Origin: Burkholderia singularis | Lineage (GTDB): Bacteria; Pseudomonadota; Gammaproteobacteria; Burkholderiales; Burkholderiaceae | Length of the DNA stretch: 32,717 nt | Reading direction: 5' to 3' | NCBI RefSeq assembly: GCF_900176645.1 | Contig: NZ_FXAN01000086.1 | Span: 1 to 32,717, forward strand | Shown here: positions 17,728-26,537 of the stretch, piece after piece | Layout of the letters: each line of letters starts with the position of its first letter | Numbering within the stretch: the first letter of the stretch is position 1 | The notes under the pieces: generated by a model | What the model was told of the DNA's origin: nothing | Database searches by the model: none | Seen by the model: the letters and a program-made list of their open reading frames with translations, nothing else | Program-made: the position numbers and the translations under genes

Positions 17728-18120
17728 ATGACCACCGCAAACAGCGAACATGTGATCGCATGGTTCGACATTCCGTCGCTCGATTTCGAACGCGCGATCC
17801 GTTTCTACGAAGCGATGCTCGACACCGCACTGCAACGCGACGTGATCGGCGGCGTACCGACCGCGGTATTCGTGCATCCCGAAGCGGCCACGGGCGGCGC
17901 GCTCGTCTATGATCCGCAGCGGCTCAGGCCCGGCGAGCACGGCGTCGCCGTCTACCTGAACGCGAACGGACCGGTGACGGCCGCGCTCGAGCGCGCCAAG
18001 CGCGCGGGCGGTGTCGTGCAGGGATCGGTAATCGAGCTGCCGAACAACTACGGCTACATCGGCTATCTGATCGACACCGAAGGCAACCGCATCGGCCTGC
18101 ATTCGCGCACATGCCGTTGA
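17728..18120 (+). CDS. VOC (glyoxalase/bleomycin-resistance fold) family protein
   Basis: A 130-residue single-module vicinal-oxygen-chelate protein, usually a dimeric metal enzyme or binding protein acting in the cytoplasm; the substrate cannot be told from sequence. It reads HVIAWFDIPSLDFERAIRFY (typical first beta-alpha unit of the fold), then GGALVYDPQRLRPGEHGVAV, and ends with GYIGYLIDTEGNRIGLHS, the usual closing strand with Asp-x-Glu-Gly-Asn. ATG at 17728 is chosen over ATG at 17710 because AGGAG (17718-17722) sits five bases before it. A WYL-domain regulator follows 115 bases downstream in the same direction, a common pairing for small VOC proteins. Confidence 0.9.
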   Translation: MTTANSEHVIAWFDIPSLDFERAIRFYEAMLDTALQRDVIGGVPTAVFVHPEAATGGALVYDPQRLRPGEHGVAVYLNANGPVTAALERAKRAGGVVQGSVIELPNNYGYIGYLIDTEGNRIGLHSRTCR

Positions 18121-18235
18121 GCGCGGCGACGCCCGCGCGCGCACGGCCGGGCGCCGCAAACAGACGTGCCGGCCGTCACGCGTGGCGCTATCATCGCGAC
18201 ATTGCCAATCCCGCTCACTCCTCGAAAGCCCCGCG

Positions 18236-18928
18236 ATGACGCGCCGCGCCGACCGCTTGTTCCAGATCGCCGAATTGCTGCGCGGCCGGCGTCTGACGAC
18301 CGCGCAGCAACTCGCCGACTGGCTGTCGGTATCGCCGCGCACCGTGTACCGCGACGTGCGCGATCTGCAACTGTCCGGTGTGCCGATCGAGGGCGAAGCC
18401 GGCATCGGCTATCGCCTGAACCGCACGGCGAGCCTGCCGCCGCTGACGTTCACCGCCGAAGAGCTGGCCGCACTCGCGGCCGGCGCGCGGATGATCGAGA
18501 CCTGGGGCGGCGCGCGCTTCGCGGGCGGCGCGCGCTCGGCCCTCGCGAAAATCGCCTCGGCGATGCCCGCCGACAAGCGCGCGACGCTCGAGCGGCTCGC
18601 GGTGTTCGCCCCGTCGTTTCACATCGACCGCTCATTCTCGGAGAAAGTGGATGCGCTGCACGAGGCCGTCGACAGCCGGCGCACGGTCAGCTTCGCGTAC
18701 CGCGACCGGTTCGGCGCGCAGACGGCGCGCCGCGTATGGCCGCTCGGGCTGCTGTATTGGGGCGGGCGCTGGACGATCGGCGCGTGGTGCGAGATGCGCG
18801 GGGATTTCCGCACGTTCGATATCGCCCGGATGAGCGAGGTTGCGGTGTGCGAACCGTTTCCCGATCAGGAAGGCCGGCGGCTCGCCGATTATCTGCGCAA
18901 CGCGAATGCACCGATGCATCAGCGCTAG
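18236..18928 (+). CDS. YafY-family transcriptional regulator (HTH plus WYL domain)
   Basis: A 230-residue DNA-binding protein. The N-terminal helix-turn-helix (about 1-60: RADRLFQIAELLRGRRLTTA, QQLADWLSVSPRTVYRDVRD) is of the HTH_11/DeoR-like type, and a WYL ligand-sensing domain covers about 125-210, with RRVWPLGLLYWGGRWTIGAW marking the WYL-like strand. Such proteins often control adjacent genes in response to small molecules or nucleic acid; here the VOC gene is the obvious candidate target. The ATG at 18236 starts directly at the HTH; the codons upstream to 18182 are open but not conserved in character. Confidence 0.92.
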   Translation: MTRRADRLFQIAELLRGRRLTTAQQLADWLSVSPRTVYRDVRDLQLSGVPIEGEAGIGYRLNRTASLPPLTFTAEELAALAAGARMIETWGGARFAGGARSALAKIASAMPADKRATLERLAVFAPSFHIDRSFSEKVDALHEAVDSRRTVSFAYRDRFGAQTARRVWPLGLLYWGGRWTIGAWCEMRGDFRTFDIARMSEVAVCEPFPDQEGRRLADYLRNANAPMHQR

Positions 18929-18958
18929 GCTCCGTCCACGCCCGTAACGGGCCCGGCT

Positions 18959-18983
18959 GAGCGGCCGCGCGAGGCGGCCGCTC
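18959..18983. terminator. bidirectional hairpin between convergent genes
   Basis: Arms GAGCGGCCGC (18959-18968) and GCGGCCGCTC (18974-18983) with a 5-base loop lie between the WYL regulator and the 3' end of pntB. No long T-run on either side, so efficiency is uncertain. Confidence 0.5.
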
Positions 18984-19015
18984 GGCAAGCGCGCCGCCCC
19001 GCGCGTCGCGCGCGC

Positions 19016-20470
19016 TCACTCGACCGCCTTCACCATGTCCTCGATGACCTTCTTCGCATCGCCGAAGACCATCATCGTCTTGTCCATGTAGAACAGCTCG
19101 TTGTCGAGCCCCGCGTAGCCTGCCGCCATCGACCGCTTGTTGACGATCACCGTGCGCGCCTTGTACGCCTCGATGATCGGCATGCCCGCGATCGGCGATT
19201 TCGGATCGTTCTTCGCCGCCGGGTTGACGACGTCGTTCGCGCCGAGCACCAGCACCACGTCGACTTGACCGAACTCGCCGTTGATGTCTTCCATCTCGTG
19301 CACGATCTCGTAAGGCACTTCCGCTTCCGCGAGCAGCACGTTCATATGCCCCGGCATCCGCCCGGCGACCGGGTGAATCGCGTATTTCACGTCGATGCCC
19401 TTGTCGGCCAGCTTATCGGTCAACTCCTTGAGCGCATGCTGCGCACGCGCCACCGCAAGACCGTAGCCCGGCACGATCACCACCGTCTCCGCGTTGCCGA
19501 GCATGAATGCGGCGTCGTCGGCCGAGCCCGATTTCACCGGCCGCTGTTCCTTCGCGCCGCCCGACGCGGCCGCGCCCGCGTCGCCGCCGAAGCCGCCCAG
19601 GATCACGTTGAAGAACGAGCGGTTCATCGCGTGGCACATGATGTACGACAGAATCGCGCCCGACGAGCCGACCAGGGAGCCCGCGATGATCAGCATCGCG
19701 TTGTTCAGCGAGAAGCCGATGCCCGCCGCCGCCCAGCCCGAGTACGAATTCAGCATCGACACGACGACCGGCATGTCCGCGCCGCCGATCGGGATGATGA
19801 TCAGCACGCCGAGCACGAACGCGATCGCCGTCATCACGATGAACGGCAGCCACGCCTGCGTCAGGAAGAACAGCACGCCGAAGCCGAGCATCGCGAGCGC
19901 GAGCATCAGGTTGATCAGATGCTGGCCGGGGTAGACCACGGGCGCGCCCTGGAACAGCCGGAACTTGTATTTGCCTGACAGCTTGCCGAACGCGATCACC
20001 GAGCCGGAGAACGTGATCGCGCCGACGAACGTGCCGATGAACAGCTCGATGCGGTTGCCGTATGGAATGAAGTCCGGCGATGCCGCATCCTGCGGCACCA
20101 GGCCGAACGCCGCCGGCTCGGCCACCACCGCATACGCGATGCACACCGCGGCCAGACCGATCAGCGAGTGCATCGCGGCGACGAGCTCCGGCATCTTCGT
20201 CATCTCGACACGCGCGGCCACCACCGCGCCGATCGCGCCGCCGACGACGAGCGCGCCGAGCACGAGCGCGAGCCCGAGCGGCAGATTCGCGCCGAGCCAC
20301 GCGGCCTGCTTGACGATCAGCGCGACGGTCGTGAGAATCGCGATCGTCATGCCGACCATTCCGAATAGATTGCCTCGTCTAGCGCTCTTCGGATTCGACA
20401 GACCTTTGAGCGCCTGAATGAAGCACACCGACGCGACCAGATACAGCAGCGTGACGACGTTCATGCTCAT
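19016..20470 (-). CDS. pntB: NAD(P) transhydrogenase subunit beta
   Basis: Inner-membrane subunit of the proton-translocating transhydrogenase, which uses the proton gradient to drive hydride transfer from NADH to NADP+. The 484-residue product has a membrane part (domain II) of about nine helices up to residue 275, including [22 protein letters not shown] and [14 protein letters not shown], and a soluble NADP(H)-binding domain III at the C-terminus ([57 protein letters not shown]). It is the last gene of a three-gene operon and overlaps pntAB by four bases (ATGA). Confidence 0.96.
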   Translation of the reverse strand: MSMNVVTLLYLVASVCFIQALKGLSNPKSARRGNLFGMVGMTIAILTTVALIVKQAAWLGANLPLGLALVLGALVVGGAIGAVVAARVEMTKMPELVAAMHSLIGLAAVCIAYAVVAEPAAFGLVPQDAASPDFIPYGNRIELFIGTFVGAITFSGSVIAFGKLSGKYKFRLFQGAPVVYPGQHLINLMLALAMLGFGVLFFLTQAWLPFIVMTAIAFVLGVLIIIPIGGADMPVVVSMLNSYSGWAAAGIGFSLNNAMLIIAGSLVGSSGAILSYIMCHAMNRSFFNVILGGFGGDAGAAASGGAKEQRPVKSGSADDAAFMLGNAETVVIVPGYGLAVARAQHALKELTDKLADKGIDVKYAIHPVAGRMPGHMNVLLAEAEVPYEIVHEMEDINGEFGQVDVVLVLGANDVVNPAAKNDPKSPIAGMPIIEAYKARTVIVNKRSMAAGYAGLDNELFYMDKTMMVFGDAKKVIEDMVKAVE

Positions 20471-20793
20471 CGCGCGCCCTCCTTCGCGTTGCCGCCGGCT
20501 TTCGGCTCCTTCTTCCTGAACATCTCGAGCATCCGGCGCGTGACGAGAAAGCCGCCGAACACGTTGACGGCCGCGAGCGCGACGGCGAGCGTGCCGAAGA
20601 ACTTGCCCACGCTGCCCACCGTGAGCGCGGCGGCAAGCATCGCGCCGACGATCACGATTGCCGAGATCGCGTTGGTCACCGCCATCAGCGGCGTGTGCAG
20701 CGCGGGCGTCACGTTCCAGACCACGTGATAGCCGACATACACCGCGAGCACGAAGATGATCACGTTGATGACCGTGTGATTGATGAGTTCCAT
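20467..20793 (-). CDS. pntAB: NAD(P) transhydrogenase subunit alpha, membrane part (alpha2)
   Basis: A 108-residue membrane protein carrying the helices that are fused to the C-terminus of the alpha subunit in E. coli PntA. Three to four helices are visible: [40 protein letters not shown] and [20 protein letters not shown], followed by a basic C-terminal tail ([16 protein letters not shown]). [12 protein letters not shown] is a hallmark of the family. The start MELINH at 20793 is used; the longer open frame reaches back into pntAA and has no family character. It overlaps pntB by four bases and lies 13 bases after pntAA. Confidence 0.94.
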   Translation of the reverse strand: MELINHTVINVIIFVLAVYVGYHVVWNVTPALHTPLMAVTNAISAIVIVGAMLAAALTVGSVGKFFGTLAVALAAVNVFGGFLVTRRMLEMFRKKEPKAGGNAKEGAR

Positions 20794-20806
20794 CGCCGCC
20801 TCCCCG

Positions 20807-21946
20807 TTATTTGCGCGTGACTTCGCCGTCGCGGCACAAAAGCGTCGCGGCGACGATGTCATCCGAAAGATCGATGTTGAGCGCGCCTTCCTTCGTGACG
20901 ATCAGCTTCAGGAAGTCGAACAGATTGCGCGCGTAGAGCGACGACGCGTCGGCGGGCACCATCGCGGCCAGATTCGTGTAACCGGCGATCGTCACGCCCT
21001 GGTGGACGATCACCTGATCGGCCACGCTCAGCGGGCAGTTGCCGCCTTTGCGGCCGTCGATCTCGGGCCCGCGGCCCGCCGCGAGATCGACGAGCACCGA
21101 GCCGGGCTTCATCGACTGGACGGTCTGCGCGGAGATCAGCGTCGGCGCGGGGCGCCCCGGAATCAGCGCGGTGGTGATGACGATGTCGGCCTGCTTCGCG
21201 CGCTCGTGCACGAGCGCCGCCTGGCGCCCGAGCCACGATGCCGGCATCGGCCGCGCGTAGCCGCCCACGCCCTCGGCCGCGTCGCGCTCCTCCTGCGTTT
21301 CATACGGAACGTCGAGAAACTTCGCGCCGAGCGATTCGATCTGCTCCTTCACCGCCGGGCGCACGTCGGACGCCTCGATCACCGCGCCCAGACGCTTGGC
21401 GGTCGCGATCGCCTGCAAGCCCGCGACGCCCGCGCCGAGCACCAGCACGCGCGCGGCCTTCACGGTGCCGGCGGCTGTCATCAGCATCGGCAGAAAGCGC
21501 GGATACAGCGACGCGGCGACCAGCACCGCCTTGTAGCCGGCGATATTGGCCTGCGACGACAGCACGTCGAGGCTCTGCGCGCGCGTGGTGCGCGGCGCGG
21601 CCTCCAGCGCGAAACCGGTGACGCCCGCCGCCGCGAGCCGCGCCGCCTGCTCGGCGTTGAACGGCTCGAGCATCCCGACGAGCGTCGCGCCGCGTTTCAG
21701 ATGCGCGGTTTCGGCCTCGGTCGGCGCCTGGACCTTCAGCACGAGATCCGCGCCGAGCGCGGCGGACGCATCGGCAAGCTCCGCGCCGGCCGCCGCATAC
21801 GCGTCGTCCGGAAAGCTCGCGCCCGCGCCGGCGCCGCGTTCGAGCGTCACGCGATGGCCGCCCGCTACGTATTTCTTGACCGTCTCCGGCGTCGCCGCCA
21901 CGCGCGCCTCGTTCGCCCGCGTCTCGGCAGGCACTCCGATATGCAT
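20807..21946 (-). CDS. pntAA: NAD(P) transhydrogenase subunit alpha, NAD-binding part (alpha1)
   Basis: Soluble domain I of the transhydrogenase, which binds NAD(H) on the cytoplasmic face. The 379-residue product begins [20 protein letters not shown], with the alanine dehydrogenase/PNT N-terminal domain, then a Rossmann fold with [20 protein letters not shown] (about 168-187) and [20 protein letters not shown]. The closing part has [20 protein letters not shown] and [20 protein letters not shown]. The ATG at 21946 follows GAGGAGGG. The split of alpha into two genes, as here, is the Rhodospirillum-type arrangement rather than the fused E. coli one. Confidence 0.96.
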   Translation of the reverse strand: MHIGVPAETRANEARVAATPETVKKYVAGGHRVTLERGAGAGASFPDDAYAAAGAELADASAALGADLVLKVQAPTEAETAHLKRGATLVGMLEPFNAEQAARLAAAGVTGFALEAAPRTTRAQSLDVLSSQANIAGYKAVLVAASLYPRFLPMLMTAAGTVKAARVLVLGAGVAGLQAIATAKRLGAVIEASDVRPAVKEQIESLGAKFLDVPYETQEERDAAEGVGGYARPMPASWLGRQAALVHERAKQADIVITTALIPGRPAPTLISAQTVQSMKPGSVLVDLAAGRGPEIDGRKGGNCPLSVADQVIVHQGVTIAGYTNLAAMVPADASSLYARNLFDFLKLIVTKEGALNIDLSDDIVAATLLCRDGEVTRK

Positions 21947-22179
21947 CGTCGATCCCTCCTCTGCATGATTTTTGCTGCTGGACTGCGGGCGAGCCGGACG
22001 ACTGGACATACCGGCTCGAAGGCAACGGCTGTTTCAGGCGCCACTTTAACCGAAAGCGGCTGCGATTCCGCAACGGGGCGGGTTCGCAGCGGCCCCACCG
22101 GGGCAGCGCGGCAACGCAGGGGCTTGCGCCGGGGTCGGAACCGCGCTATGGGGTTACGGCAGCCCACGCGCGCAACCGG

Positions 22180-22185
22180 TAAAAT
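22180..22185 (+). promoter_or_regulatory. -10 element close to the Nudix start
   Basis: TAAAAT ends eight bases before the ATG at 22194, so transcription would begin at or next to the start codon, giving a leaderless or near-leaderless message. No good -35 is seen, and no ribosome-binding site precedes the ATG. Confidence 0.4.
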
Positions 22186-22193
22186 GCGGGACC

Positions 22194-22712
22194 ATGAAAC
22201 CCGAAATCTGGACTCCGCACGTGACGGTCGCCGCGATCGTCGAGCGCGACGGGCGCTTTCTCGTCATCGAAGAGCACACGTCATCGGGCCTGCGAATCAA
22301 TCAGCCCGCAGGCCATCTCGAAGCCGGCGAAACGCTCGTCGACGCGGTGATTCGCGAAACGCTCGAGGAAACCGCGCGTCCGTTCGAGCCCGACGCGCTC
22401 GTTGGCATCTACCTCGCGCACTACGAGCGCCCGGCGCGTGCCGGCGCGACCTATCTGCGCTTTGCGTTCTGCGGCCGCGCGGGCGACGCGCTCGCGGGCC
22501 GCGCGCTCGACGACGGCATCGTCCGCACGCTGTGGATGACGGCCGACGAGTTGCGCGCCTGCGCGCAGCACCACCGCTCGCCCACCGTGATGCGCAGCGT
22601 CGACGACTACCTCGCCGGGCGCCGCGTGCCGCTCGATTTCGTGCACACGCACTCGGTCGCGCCCTACCGCACGGGCAGCACGGCCGACGTCCGGCAGGCG
22701 GTGGACAAATGA
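22194..22712 (+). CDS. Nudix hydrolase, NudJ-like
   Basis: A 172-residue Nudix enzyme that should hydrolyse a nucleoside-diphosphate-linked or phosphorylated substrate in the cytoplasm. The Nudix box is visible at about residues 41-63 as G-H-L-E-A-G-E followed by RETLEETA, with the metal-binding Glu residues in place. It begins [20 protein letters not shown] and contains [20 protein letters not shown], both typical of NudJ, which in E. coli also lies directly upstream of mnmA. The stop overlaps the mnmA start (ATGA at 22709), pointing to translational coupling. Substrate is inferred only from similarity (E. coli NudJ acts on thiamine pyrophosphate and nucleotides). Confidence 0.92.
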   Translation: MKPEIWTPHVTVAAIVERDGRFLVIEEHTSSGLRINQPAGHLEAGETLVDAVIRETLEETARPFEPDALVGIYLAHYERPARAGATYLRFAFCGRAGDALAGRALDDGIVRTLWMTADELRACAQHHRSPTVMRSVDDYLAGRRVPLDFVHTHSVAPYRTGSTADVRQAVDK

Positions 22713-23905
22713 GCAAGCGCCGGGTGGTGGTGGGCATGTCGGGCGGCGTCGATTCGTCGGTGACCGCATGGCTCTTGAAGGAACAGGGCTACGACGTCGT
22801 CGGCCTCTTCATGAAGAACTGGGAGGACGACGACGACGGCGAATACTGCTCGACGCGGCAGGACTGGATCGACGTCGTATCGGTTGCGGATCTGATCGGC
22901 ATCGACGTCGAGGCGGTCAATTTCGCGGCCGAATACAAGGACCGGGTATTCGCCGAATTCCTGCGCGAGTACTCGGCGGGCCGCACGCCGAATCCGGACG
23001 TGCTCTGCAACGCCGAGATCAAGTTCAAGGCGTTCCTCGATCACGCGATGTCACTTGGCGCGCAGACGATCGCGACCGGCCACTACGCGCGCGTGCGCGA
23101 GCGCGACGGCCGCTTCGAGCTGCTCAAGGCGTTCGATCACACGAAAGACCAGTCGTACTTCCTGCACCGGCTGAATCAAGCGCAATTGTCGAAGACGCTC
23201 TTCCCGCTCGGCGAGATTCCGAAAACTCAGGTGCGCGAGATCGCCGAGCGCATCGGCCTGCCGAATGCGAAGAAAAAAGATTCGACCGGCATCTGCTTCA
23301 TCGGCGAGCGGCCGTTCCGCGACTTCCTGAACCGCTATCTGCCGACGCAGCCCGGCCCGATGAAGACGCCCGACGGCAAGACGGTCGGCGAGCACATCGG
23401 CCTCGCGTTCTACACGTTCGGGCAGCGCAAGGGCATCGGCCTGGGCGGCAGCAAGGACGGCAGCGGCGAGCCGTGGTTCGTCGCGGCGAAGGACATTGCG
23501 TCGAACACGCTGTACGTCGTCCAAGGCCATGACCATCCGTGGCTGCTGTCGCGCGAACTTGTCGCGGGCAACGTCAGCTGGATCGCGGGCGAGCCACCCG
23601 CCGACGGCATGCGGTGCGGCGCGAAAACCCGCTACCGGCAGGCCGACGCGCACTGCGCGTTCGGCCGCGCCCCGGCCGGCGACGCGAACGGCGAACGCTT
23701 CTCGCTCACGTTCGACACGCCGCAGTGGGCAGTCACGCCCGGCCAGTCGGCGGTGCTGTACGACGGCGACGTGTGCATCGGCGGCGGCATCATCGAATCG
23801 GCGGCCGGCAGCCCAGCCGGCCTCACCGCTCCGGCCGCGCCCACATCCGCGTTGAGCGCCGCGCACCCGGCAAGCGGCGTTGCCACGCTCGCCGGCGCGC
23901 GCTGA
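22709..23905 (+). CDS. mnmA: tRNA-specific 2-thiouridylase MnmA
   Basis: Adenylates and thiolates U34 in tRNAs for Lys, Glu and Gln using sulfur from the Tus relay. The 398-residue product has the PP-loop [20 protein letters not shown] (about 6-25), the sulfur-binding block with the first catalytic Cys in [12 protein letters not shown] and the second in [13 protein letters not shown], plus GHYARV and [14 protein letters not shown]. The conserved fold ends near residue 363 (GGGIIE); the last 35 or so residues are an Ala/Pro/Ser-rich tail with no counterpart in E. coli MnmA. The start at 22709 lies in the stop of the Nudix gene. Confidence 0.96.
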   Translation: MSKRRVVVGMSGGVDSSVTAWLLKEQGYDVVGLFMKNWEDDDDGEYCSTRQDWIDVVSVADLIGIDVEAVNFAAEYKDRVFAEFLREYSAGRTPNPDVLCNAEIKFKAFLDHAMSLGAQTIATGHYARVRERDGRFELLKAFDHTKDQSYFLHRLNQAQLSKTLFPLGEIPKTQVREIAERIGLPNAKKKDSTGICFIGERPFRDFLNRYLPTQPGPMKTPDGKTVGEHIGLAFYTFGQRKGIGLGGSKDGSGEPWFVAAKDIASNTLYVVQGHDHPWLLSRELVAGNVSWIAGEPPADGMRCGAKTRYRQADAHCAFGRAPAGDANGERFSLTFDTPQWAVTPGQSAVLYDGDVCIGGGIIESAAGSPAGLTAPAAPTSALSAAHPASGVATLAGAR

Positions 23906-23934
23906 GCGGCGAACGGTTTAGACTGGCGGCACGC

Positions 23935-23965
23935 GCACGGCGCCGCGTCGAACGGCGCGCCGTGC
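23935..23965 (+). terminator. candidate hairpin after mnmA
   Basis: Arms GCACGGCGC (23935-23943) and GCGCCGTGC (23957-23965) with a 13-base loop, 30 bases after the mnmA stop. No T-run follows, so termination is uncertain. Confidence 0.35.
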
Positions 23966-24032
23966 CGGTTGCCGCACCGCCCGGCCCTACCGGGCATCGC
24001 GGCGTCTCAAAAAACGATGATTGGGAGTCCCC

Positions 24033-25652
24033 ATGTTTTCTCGACGCTATCTCGCGATGTGGTGCGCAGCCGTTCTGCTCGCCGCGCTCGCGCTGCTTGC
24101 CGCGCGGCATGCGATTTCGTGGCTATGGATGGTGCCGGTTGCCGCCGCCTTCGCGCTCGGCCTGTATGACCTGAAGCAGGACCGGCACGCGATCCTGCGC
24201 AACTATCCGATCTGGGGCCACCTGCGCTTCCTGTTCGAGTTCATCCGCCCGGAGATCCGCCAATACTTCGTCGAGGACGATACCGACGAAAAGCCGTTCT
24301 CGCGCGCGCAGCGCAGCCTCGTCTACCAGCGCGCGAAAAACGTCGCCGACAACCGGCCTTACGGCACCGAGCTGGACGTGAAAGCCGTCGCGCATCAATG
24401 GATCAGCCACTCGCTCGCGCCGACGAAGCTCGACGGGCATGATTTCCGGATTCGCGTCGGCGCGTCGCGCAAGCAGCCTTACGACATCTCGATTTTCAAT
24501 ATCTCGGCGATGAGCTTCGGCGCGCTGTCGGCAAACGCGATCCGCGCGCTGAACCTCGGCGCGAAGCTGGGCGGCTTCGCGCACGACACCGGCGAGGGCT
24601 CGATGTCGAAGTACCACCGCGAGAACGGCGGCGACATCATCTGGGAAATCGGCTCCGGCTACTTCGGCTGCCGCCGCGCCGACGGCACGTTCGATCCGGA
24701 CAAATTCGAGAAGCAGTCGCGCGAGCCGCAAGTGAAGATGATCGAGGTGAAGCTCTCGCAGGGCGCCAAGCCGGGCCACGGCGGCGTGCTGCCCGCCGCG
24801 AAGATCACGCCCGAGATCGCCGAGACGCGCGGCGTGCCGATGGGCGAGGATTGCGTGTCGCCCGCCGCGCATTCGGCATTCTCGACGCCGCGCGAGCTGC
24901 TCGAATTCGTCGACCGGCTGCGCGAGCTGGCGGGCGGCAAACCGACCGGCTTTAAGCTGTGCATCGGCCATCCGTGGGAATTTTTCGGCATCGCGAAGGC
25001 AATGCTCGAAACGGGCATCGTGCCGGATTTCATCGTCGTCGACGGCGCGGAAGGCGGCACGGGCGCAGCCCCGCTCGAATTCACCGATCACGTCGGCGTG
25101 CCGCTGCAGGAAGGGCTCCTGCTCGTCCATAACACGCTCGTCGGAATCGGGCTGCGCGATCGCGTGAAACTCGGCGCAAGCGGCAAGATCATCACCGCGT
25201 TCGATATCGCGCGCACGCTCGCGATCGGCGCGGACTGGGTGAACTCGGCGCGCGGCTTCATGTTCGCGGTCGGCTGCATCCAGGCGCAGAACTGCCATAC
25301 CGGCCGCTGCCCGACCGGCGTCGCCACGCAAGACCCGGTGCGCCAGCGCGCGCTCGTCGTGCCCGACAAGGCCGAACGCGTGCGCAACTTCCATCGCAAT
25401 ACGCTGCATGCGCTGCAGGAATTGATCCAGGCGGCGGGGCTGCGCCATCCGAGCGAGCTGCGCGCGCACCACATCGTTCAGCGCATCGCGCCGCACGAGG
25501 TGCGGCTGATGTCGCAACTGCTCAAATATCTGCCGCCGGGCGCGCTGCTCAGCGGCAGCCCGTGCGGGCTGTCGCTGTACGACACGTGGTGGCCCGCCGC
25601 GCGCAGCGATTCGTTCACGCCCGGCGAAATCGTCTACGCGCAACTCGGCTGA
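24033..25652 (+). CDS. FMN-binding glutamate synthase family protein, membrane-anchored
   Basis: A 539-residue protein made of the FMN/synthase domain found in the large subunit of glutamate synthase but without its glutaminase domain. Two N-terminal hydrophobic stretches (about 8-26 and 29-46) would anchor it in the inner membrane. The barrel shows FNISAMSFGALSANAIRALN (about 155-174), GEGSMSKYHRENGGDIIWEI, KPGHGGVLPAAKIT, VDGAEGGTGAAPLEFTDH and, at about 414-430, CIQAQNCHTGRCPTG, the Cys-rich loop that holds the 3Fe-4S cluster in glutamate synthase. The reaction is not established for such stand-alone proteins. ATG at 24033 follows TTGGGAG. It is bounded downstream by a strong palindrome. 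Confidence 0.9.
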   Translation: MFSRRYLAMWCAAVLLAALALLAARHAISWLWMVPVAAAFALGLYDLKQDRHAILRNYPIWGHLRFLFEFIRPEIRQYFVEDDTDEKPFSRAQRSLVYQRAKNVADNRPYGTELDVKAVAHQWISHSLAPTKLDGHDFRIRVGASRKQPYDISIFNISAMSFGALSANAIRALNLGAKLGGFAHDTGEGSMSKYHRENGGDIIWEIGSGYFGCRRADGTFDPDKFEKQSREPQVKMIEVKLSQGAKPGHGGVLPAAKITPEIAETRGVPMGEDCVSPAAHSAFSTPRELLEFVDRLRELAGGKPTGFKLCIGHPWEFFGIAKAMLETGIVPDFIVVDGAEGGTGAAPLEFTDHVGVPLQEGLLLVHNTLVGIGLRDRVKLGASGKIITAFDIARTLAIGADWVNSARGFMFAVGCIQAQNCHTGRCPTGVATQDPVRQRALVVPDKAERVRNFHRNTLHALQELIQAAGLRHPSELRAHHIVQRIAPHEVRLMSQLLKYLPPGALLSGSPCGLSLYDTWWPAARSDSFTPGEIVYAQLG

Positions 25653-25668
25653 GCCTGCCCGCGTCCCA

Positions 25669-25710
25669 AACGACAACGCCTCGCGGCGCTCGCCGCGAGG
25701 CGTTGTCGTT
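25669..25710. terminator. 42-nt palindrome, bidirectional terminator candidate
   Basis: Twenty-base arms (25669-25688 and 25691-25710) are perfect reverse complements around a central CT. It sits 16 bases after the FMN protein gene and 40 bases from the 3' end of the convergent GST gene. The flanks carry only short T- or A-runs. Confidence 0.65.
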
Positions 25711-25750
25711 GGCCGCTTAGCGGCCGCTGCCTATCGGCCGCGCGCCGCCG

Positions 25751-26362
25751 TCACTGCGGCACCGTATCGACGAACGACGGGCGCTGCGACAGCTTCGCGT
25801 AATGCTTGTCGAGATACGGATGGCGCTCGCGCCAATTGATTTCCGGCATCCGGAAGTCGAGATAACCGAGCGTGCAGCCGAGCGCGATGTCGGCGAGCGT
25901 GTAGTGATTGCCGACGCACCACGGCTTGCCGCCGAGCCCCTGCGACATCGCGACGAGGCCGTCGTCGATCTTGCGCTGCTGGCGCGCGATCCACGCGTCG
26001 TTCCGCTGCTGCGGCTCGCGCTGCGTGTGCTCCACGCGAATCGCCACCGCCGCGTCGAGCACCCCGTCGCCAAGCGCCTCCCAGCACCGCACCTCGATGC
26101 GCTCGCGCCCGGACGGCGGAATCAGCTTGCCCACCGGCGACAGCGTATCGACGTATTCGCAAATCACGCGCGAATCGAACACCGCGGCGCCGTCTTCCAT
26201 CACCAGGCAGGGCACCTTGCCGAGCGGGTTCGACGCGTGGATGTGGGTGTCTGGCGCCCAAACGTTCTCGAGTTCCAGTTTGTAGTCGATCTTCTTTTCA
26301 GCGAGCACGATTCGCGCCTTGCGGGTGAATGGGCTGCTGAGCGAGCCGATTAATTTCATCAT
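25751..26362 (-). CDS. glutathione S-transferase family protein
   Basis: A 203-residue cytosolic GST: thioredoxin-fold domain at about 1-78 (MKLIGSLSSPFTRKARIVLA, with the Ser of SSPF at the catalytic position, NPLGKVPCLVMEDG and the glutathione-binding FDSRVICEYVD), then the all-helical C-terminal domain (about 88-203) with HYTLADIALGCTLGYLDFR, the usual capping-box region. Substrate unknown. Start is ATGATG at 26362/26359; GAAGG on the - strand lies four or seven bases upstream, so the second ATG is equally possible. Transcribed divergently from pepP. Confidence 0.92.
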   Translation of the reverse strand: MMKLIGSLSSPFTRKARIVLAEKKIDYKLELENVWAPDTHIHASNPLGKVPCLVMEDGAAVFDSRVICEYVDTLSPVGKLIPPSGRERIEVRCWEALGDGVLDAAVAIRVEHTQREPQQRNDAWIARQQRKIDDGLVAMSQGLGGKPWCVGNHYTLADIALGCTLGYLDFRMPEINWRERHPYLDKHYAKLSQRPSFVDTVPQ

Positions 26363-26525
26363 TGCCTTCTGTCGGGTTCTATCGAGAATACCGCCCGAGA
26401 GTATACGTTGCCGCCGATCATAACCGGGGGGCGTTGACTGATTGACAATCGGCTGCCCGGCCTGTGGATGGTTTGCAACAATTTCCGCCGCCCATTGCGC
26501 TCGCGCGCATGCGCCGCGACGGCGC

Positions 26526-26531
26526 TACAAT
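26526..26531 (+). promoter_or_regulatory. -10 element directly before pepP
   Basis: TACAAT ends six bases before the pepP ATG at 26538, so a transcript from it would start at or in the start codon. No Shine-Dalgarno sequence is present. Confidence 0.4.
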
Positions 26532-26537
26532 CGCGTG

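Noticed and set aside
20780..22708. In-frame extension of mnmA by over 640 codons
   Set aside because: Runs antisense to pntAA and through the Nudix gene; the PP-loop of MnmA begins right after ATG 22709.
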